Positions 15,020-18,778 of a stretch of DNA of 18,778 nt are shown here, piece by piece. The DNA comes from CAYVGO01 sp964450725. GTDB lineage: Bacteria > Bacteroidota > Bacteroidia > Bacteroidales > UBA932. The translations under genes and the position numbers were made by a program. The stretch spans positions 1 to 18,778 of the forward strand of contig CAYVGO010000046.1 of assembly GCA_964450725.1 (NCBI GenBank). Direction: 5' to 3'. Under the pieces are notes generated by a model, which worked only from the letters and a program-made list of their open reading frames with translations, did not search any database and was not told the DNA's origin. Position 1 is the stretch's first letter, and the number at the start of each line of letters is the position of its first letter.

Positions 15020-16383
15020 CAACGGAATACATACCCTTCCCGTCAGATTTTACCAAATTACTATCTCAAAAACTCCCGACAACGGAAGTGAACGCTTTGT
15101 TAGAAGCATTGCGTGAAAACCCTCAAGTTGCATTACGTTGTAATATCAATAAAAAACGACCCGATGACTTATTGGTCGATGCTTCTCCTGTTGCATGGTG
15201 TACTACAGGATACCAACTTCCCTACCGTCCCTGTTTTTCACACTTACCACTATGGCACAGCGGCAGTTTTTATGTTCAAGATGCTTCAACAATGCTCTTG
15301 GAGCAAGCCGTAAAAGAAATTCAAAAGCAAGAAAATCCGAAAACTGTGTTAGACCTTTGTGCTGCCCCCGGCGGAAAAACAACTCACTTGTTATCGCTTT
15401 TACCTCAGGATTGTTTGGTTGTTGCTAATGAAATACATCCGCAGCGTAACTTTTTGTTACAGGAGAATTGTTGCAAGTGGGGACAAAACAACATAATCAT
15501 CACACGTTCTGCACCCGAAAGGTTTTCGTCGGTAAAGCACTTGTTCGACGTACTGCTGATTGATGCGCCATGTTCCGGTGAAGGTATGTTTAGAAAAGAA
15601 GAGCAGGCTATCAACCATTGGAGTTTAGAAAATGTAAGGCAATCTGCCGAAAGGCAACGGGAAATTATTACAGATGCCTGGCATAGCCTAAAAAGCGGTG
15701 GTTATTTAATATATTCTACCTGTACTTTCAATCGGCAGGAGAATGAAGACATGGTAGCATGGATTTGCCGAAACTTTGACGCGCAAACAGTAGAAATTCC
15801 CGTCAGTCCGTCTTGGAATATTGATGTTTCTGAATACGGTTATCAGTGTTATCCCCACAAAGTAAAAGGCGAAGGATTTTTCATGGCGCTGATACAAAAG
15901 ACAGGAGGGAAACCTGTAACAATTCCGCAAAAGCATCAAAAAAGCAGAATATCTGTAGCCTCTTCTGATGTTATTGCAAAGTGGTTAACACAAAAGATGG
16001 ACATCTATACATTAGAGAATCATTTCTTTGTCCTTTCTCCGCAATTCTCCAACTACGTTGCTCCCCTGTCAGTTTTAGATATTACGCAAATAGGAACACC
16101 AATAAGTTCGGAAGCCTTTAAAAAAGATATTATACCTCACACCGCCTTAAGTTTATCTGACATTATCAATATTGCAGCCTTCGAGACTTTGGAACTGTCC
16201 TTAGAGAAGTCTCTGGAATACCTTCATTTTCCTTCGCTGCAAAATCTGAAGTTAGGAACAGACAAATATGTCATTGCCACTTACCTTCAACAACCTTTGG
16301 GTTTCCTGAAAAATACAGGAAAATATTACAACTCTCTCTATCCCAAATACTGGCGATTGAGAGCAATGCCTAAAAGTAAATAG
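15016..16383 (+). CDS. RsmF-like rRNA (cytosine-C5)-methyltransferase
   Basis: SAM-dependent methyltransferase of the NOL1/NOP2/Sun family, 455 residues. The catalytic half has GSFYVQDASTMLLEQA near 83, the SAM motif LDLCAAPGGKTTHLL at 112-126, motif IV IDAPCSGEGMFRKEE near 182 (Cys186) and motif VI YSTCTFNRQENE (Cys236), the two catalytic cysteines. The C-terminal third (from about 310) looks like the RsmF C-terminal/PUA-like region. RsmF makes m5C1407 in E. coli 16S rRNA, but the exact target in this lineage is not shown. It overlaps holB by 4 bp and is followed by the repeat-rich convergent spacer. Confidence 0.92.
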   Translation: MTTEYIPFPSDFTKLLSQKLPTTEVNALLEALRENPQVALRCNINKKRPDDLLVDASPVAWCTTGYQLPYRPCFSHLPLWHSGSFYVQDASTMLLEQAVKEIQKQENPKTVLDLCAAPGGKTTHLLSLLPQDCLVVANEIHPQRNFLLQENCCKWGQNNIIITRSAPERFSSVKHLFDVLLIDAPCSGEGMFRKEEQAINHWSLENVRQSAERQREIITDAWHSLKSGGYLIYSTCTFNRQENEDMVAWICRNFDAQTVEIPVSPSWNIDVSEYGYQCYPHKVKGEGFFMALIQKTGGKPVTIPQKHQKSRISVASSDVIAKWLTQKMDIYTLENHFFVLSPQFSNYVAPLSVLDITQIGTPISSEAFKKDIIPHTALSLSDIINIAAFETLELSLEKSLEYLHFPSLQNLKLGTDKYVIATYLQQPLGFLKNTGKYYNSLYPKYWRLRAMPKSK

Positions 16384-16424
16384 AGGAGAGATTGTTTCCT
16401 GTCTTTTCTTCTTCCTTTCTTCTT

Positions 16425-16460
16425 CCGTCAGTTAAAACTGACGGCAATAGTACTTGTTTC
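16425..16460 (+). repeat. Short palindromic repeat, copy 1
   Basis: Perfect 9-bp stem CCGTCAGTT/AACTGACGG with AA loop (16425-16444), followed by the tail CAATAGTAC (16445-16453) and TTGTTTC. It starts 41 bases after the methyltransferase stop. No T-tract, so not an ordinary terminator. Confidence 0.85.
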
Positions 16461-16490
16461 AATGCCTTTATTTGTTGCAATTCTTTGTCT

Positions 16491-16526
16491 CCGTTGCTTA
16501 AAAGCAACGGCAATAGTACCTGTTCC
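16491..16526 (+). repeat. Short palindromic repeat, copy 2
   Basis: Perfect 9-bp stem CCGTTGCTT/AAGCAACGG with AA loop (16491-16510) and the same tail CAATAGTACC (16511-16520), then TGTTCC. The stem differs from copy 1 on both arms so that pairing is kept. Confidence 0.85.
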
Positions 16527-16552
16527 AGTTCCTTATATACCCGAATGTATTA

Positions 16553-16582
16553 GGTACTATTGCCGTCAGTTTTAACTGACGG
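16553..16582 (-). repeat. Short palindromic repeat, copy 3 (inverted)
   Basis: GGTACTATTG (16553-16562), the exact reverse complement of the copy 2 tail, followed by stem CCGTCAGTT/AACTGACGG with TT loop (16563-16582). It faces copy 2, so the pair forms a larger inverted repeat. Confidence 0.85.
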
Positions 16583-16621
16583 ATTAGAAAATGGATTTAA
16601 GAAAGCAATCTCTCTATCTCC

Positions 16622-16742
16622 GGGTTCGACTACGCTCACCCTCCGGTGGCCGTTCCCTGAGCGGAGCCGAAGGGAACACCTGAACTATCCGGTGATTGAG
16701 CGGAGCCGAAGGGAAGGGTTCGACTACGCTCACCCTCCGGTG
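16622..16742. repeat. Cluster of TTCGACTACGCTCA-type repeats
   Basis: An identical 27-bp unit occurs at 16622-16648 and 16716-16742, containing TTCGACTACGCTCA followed by CCCTCCGGTG. Between them TGAGCGGAGCCGAAGGGAA occurs twice (16658-16676 and 16697-16715); its reverse complement contains TTCGGCTCCGCTCA, the same 14-mer with two changes. The cluster ends 2 bp beyond the adhesin stop codon. With the hairpins at 16425-16582 it fills the 361-bp convergent spacer, which has no gene; the open frame at 16560-16772 is translated repeat. Confidence 0.8.
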
Positions 16743-16744
16743 TG

Positions 16745-18778
16745 TTATTGCTTCAACACTTTCCCACGATAACTACCCACCTTCACAATGTAAGTTCCCT
16801 GCGGAAGGGTAGAGATGTCGATAACTGCGGCGGCGGGGACTTGGAGTACCAATTTACCGGTAATGTCGAAAATCTCTACCGACTGGACATTTCGACTACG
16901 CTCAATGTCCGTAGTCGAAATGTCTGTAGCCGTAAGGTCGATGTTCAATATAGTGGTGGCAGGGTTAGGATAAAGTTTCAATGCTGTTACCTTCATGTCT
17001 AAAATACCGGTTACTACCTTGAACACAACCTCAATCGTAGTTTCTGCTGTAACAGTATAACTGCCGCTATGCTCTACGCCATTCACTTTCAAACTTTCTA
17101 CACTGTAGCCCTCTGTCGGCGTAGCGGTAATAGTCAACACAGTGCCGTGAGATACGGCGGTGCCCGAAGTAAGTTCTACATCTCCGGCCTTCACCACCAA
17201 AGTACCATTGGTCGGCTGTGCAAAAGTTACTATATACGTATTCAGTGTCCACTTGGCATAGAGCGTCATATCACCGGTTACTACATCAGTATCAAAATCC
17301 CACACTTCGACAAACTCGGTGTTCTTATACCAGCCGTCGAAGGTGTAGCCCTCTTTGGTCGGGTCGGTGGGTTGGGTGGCGAGCGTGTTGTAATCAATGC
17401 TCTGCGAATCGACCAGAGATCCTTCGTCGGTGGCAAACGTTACGGTGTATCGATTGACAGTATATTCAAAGGTCAGCGTTTTGCCATAAGCATCAAGCGT
17501 AATGGTTTGCGAACTTGCACTTACCACTGTATAACCTATAATGGCGATTGCATCTTCGCTATAAGTTTCGTCAAAGGTTTTTGCCGTAACTGTTTTTGCA
17601 GTGGCTAACTCGGTAGCAGTCCCTTGTTGGATATAGTTTACGGTATAGGAAACATCGCTGTTGGCGGTGGCGTTTGCTTGGATAGTAGCAGCATCATTGG
17701 GCATCGTGTAGGTGGTGGTTGCGCTGGTTTCGCTGTCGAACGATCCACTTGCACCGTCTGTAACTGTCCAAGTAGAGAATGTATAACCTGTTGCGGCTGT
17801 TGCCGTAATTTCTACCTCTTCATTAGCCACTTGCAACCCTGTAGCAGGAGTGGTGGCTGCGATTCCAACACCCTGAACGACCGTTAGCAGATAGGGATGC
17901 GGATACACCCTGCCCACCGTGCCGCCTGTATGACTATAAACATCGGTTAATAGAGGATATGTAATGGCAGCATCGCTGTAATAGACCGAATACCCTTCGG
18001 GCGTTGCCGTGTTTTGCACTATACCGCCTGTAATTTCAAGCACAAAGGTAGTGGTAGTGAAAGTTGCTAAATGAATAGTGCCTTGATTTGAAGTTGCATT
18101 AGCACTTGTAACCAAAGCAGAACCGCTAATGGTGATTTTGCCCGTNNNNNNNNNNNNNNNNNNNNNNNNNNNNNNNNNNNNNNNNNNNNNNNNNNNNNNN
18201 NNNNNNNNNNNNNNNNNNNNNNNNNNNNNNNNNNNNNNNNNNNNNGATGAAATTGTAGATTGCCTGACCTGATGATGCCGAAACCGTACCGCCGGAGATG
18301 GTAACATTGCCCGTGATGAAATTGTAGATTGCCTGACCTGATGATGCCGAAACCGTACCGCCGGAGATGCTAACATTGCCCGTGCTGAAATTGTAGATTG
18401 CAGTACCCGTTGTTGCCGAAACCGTGCCACCAGAGATGCTAACATTGCCCGTGTCGTCATTGTAGATTGCAGTACCCGTTGCTGTGTTTTGCACCGTGCC
18501 ACCCGTAATGTCAAGCACTACTATTCCCACAGAACCACTTCGTAAATAAATAGTGCCCGTATTACTACTTGTATTGGCAGATGTAATCAGCGTGGTTTTA
18601 CCTGCGGCTTGACCAATGGAGATTTTGCCCGTGCTGAAATTGTTGATTGCACGACCTGTTGTTGCCGATATCGTGCCGCCCGATATGGTAATATTGCCCG
18701 TGCCGTTATTGTCGATTGCGTAACCCGTTGCCGTGTTTTGCACCGTGCCACCCGATATGGTGATTTTGCCCGTGCTGT
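16745..18778 (-). CDS. T9SS-secreted repeat adhesin, N-terminus missing
   Basis: Large surface protein whose 5' end lies beyond the window. From the right edge it reads 23-residue repeats (TGNVSISGGTVSATTGTAIYNFS type), some with longer inserts, crossing the N gap. Then come a divergent InlB-type repeat (VANEEVEITATAATGYTFSTW), a MucBP-like segment (VNYIQQGTATELATAKTV), a Listeria-Bacteroides repeat (EGYTFDGWYKNTEF, MTLYAKW) and another divergent repeat. The C-terminus is a type A T9SS sorting domain (LYPNPATTILNIDL, VEIFDITGKLVLQ, LPQGTYIVKVGSYRGKVLKQ), so it should be exported by the T9SS and anchored or released outside. The frame differs on the two sides of the gap because 100 N is not a multiple of three; both halves are surely one gene. 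GC content is visibly above the neighbours. Confidence 0.85.
16886..16924. repeat. 39-bp palindromic element in frame within the adhesin
   Basis: Perfect 15-bp arms GACATTTCGACTACG (16886-16900) and CGTAGTCGAAATGTC (16910-16924) around a 9-base loop. It contains TTCGACTACGCTCA at 16891-16904, the core of the repeats in the nearby spacer. On the minus strand it encodes exactly 13 codons (DISTTDIERSRNV) within the T9SS sorting domain, without breaking the frame. Confidence 0.85.
18146..18245. other. Assembly gap of 100 N
   Basis: Exactly 100 N inside the adhesin repeat region. Sequence stops after CCCGT on the left and resumes at the first base of a 69-bp unit on the right, consistent with a missing whole number of units rather than a frameshift. 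Confidence 0.95.
18246..18778 (-). repeat. 69-bp tandem repeats encoding 23-residue units
   Basis: Units at 18246-18314 and 18315-18383 are almost identical; the unit at 18384-18452 is more diverged. From 18453 to the window edge the same TGNxxISGGT motif continues with longer, variable spacing. The period is a multiple of three. The encoded repeat probably forms a beta-solenoid-like rod; this is inference. Confidence 0.85.

Noticed and set aside
16425..16582. Rho-independent terminators between the convergent genes
   Set aside because: The stems are strong but no T-run follows in either direction, and the conserved CAATAGTAC tail points to a repeat family.
16560..16772. Plus-strand open frame of 70 codons with ERSRRE motifs
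   Set aside because: It is translated intergenic repeat and overlaps the adhesin stop.
17069..17608. Plus-strand open frame of 179 codons
   Set aside because: Antisense to the clearly coding adhesin, with no recognisable domain.
18246..18452. CRISPR-like repeats
   Set aside because: Contiguous 69-bp units without spacers that translate into 23-residue protein repeats.
16745..18514. A 589-residue protein starting with MTLRVARCKTQQ
   Set aside because: The part right of the N gap is the wrong frame: it translates the 69-bp repeats as Arg/Gln-rich sequence. The repeat frame TGNVSISGGT is the real one.

Overview
The window reads as a piece of a low-GC Bacteroidota chromosome, most likely class Bacteroidia. 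Support comes from a GldB-family lipoprotein, a PorE-type TPR/PD40/OmpA protein, a type IX secretion (T9SS) sorting domain on a surface protein, a Rho factor with a long Asn/Lys/Gln-rich insert, TAnnTTTG-type -7 promoter boxes, and few Shine-Dalgarno sequences. I cannot name the genus. Two runs of exactly 100 N (2307-2406 and 18146-18245) show that this is a draft scaffold; both fall inside tandem repeats.

Layout. Positions 1-164 hold no gene, but do hold a GC-rich 42-bp tandem repeat cut by the window edge. From 165 to 6520 every gene is on the minus strand: SpoU-family RNA methyltransferase, HAD phosphatase, GxxExxY protein flanked by CACAAG-rich repeats, thiamine pyrophosphokinase, panB, rnfB, rseC and a gldB-like lipoprotein. 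Two nearly identical tRNA-Arg genes (ACG and TCG) occupy the divergent region. From 7122 to 16383 every gene is on the plus strand: rho-kdsA (7 bp apart), a PorE-like gene followed closely by an SNF-family sodium symporter and a deoxynucleoside kinase, then holB overlapping an RsmF-like rRNA cytosine methyltransferase by 4 bp. A 361-bp convergent spacer (16384-16744) is packed with short palindromic repeats. The last 2 kb is a minus-strand T9SS-exported adhesin-like gene, incomplete at its N-terminus, noticeably more GC-rich than its neighbours and built from 69-bp (23-residue) repeats.

How the genes fit together. Most are housekeeping: cofactors (panB, thiN), Kdo synthesis for LPS (kdsA), rRNA modification, replication clamp loading (holB), transcription termination (rho), and dNTP salvage. 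The PorE-like protein, the GldB-like protein and the type A sorting domain on the terminal adhesin all point to a T9SS-bearing cell envelope.

I see no clear defence island, phage, CRISPR array or new multi-gene system. The most interesting signals are in the repeats: a 39-bp perfect palindromic element sitting exactly in frame inside the adhesin's T9SS sorting domain, related by its core to five nearby 14-mers; a family of 9-bp-stem hairpins with an invariant CAATAGTAC tail whose stems differ by compensatory changes; a possible mobile cassette around the GxxExxY gene; and an rnfB gene separated from the rest of the usual rnf operon.
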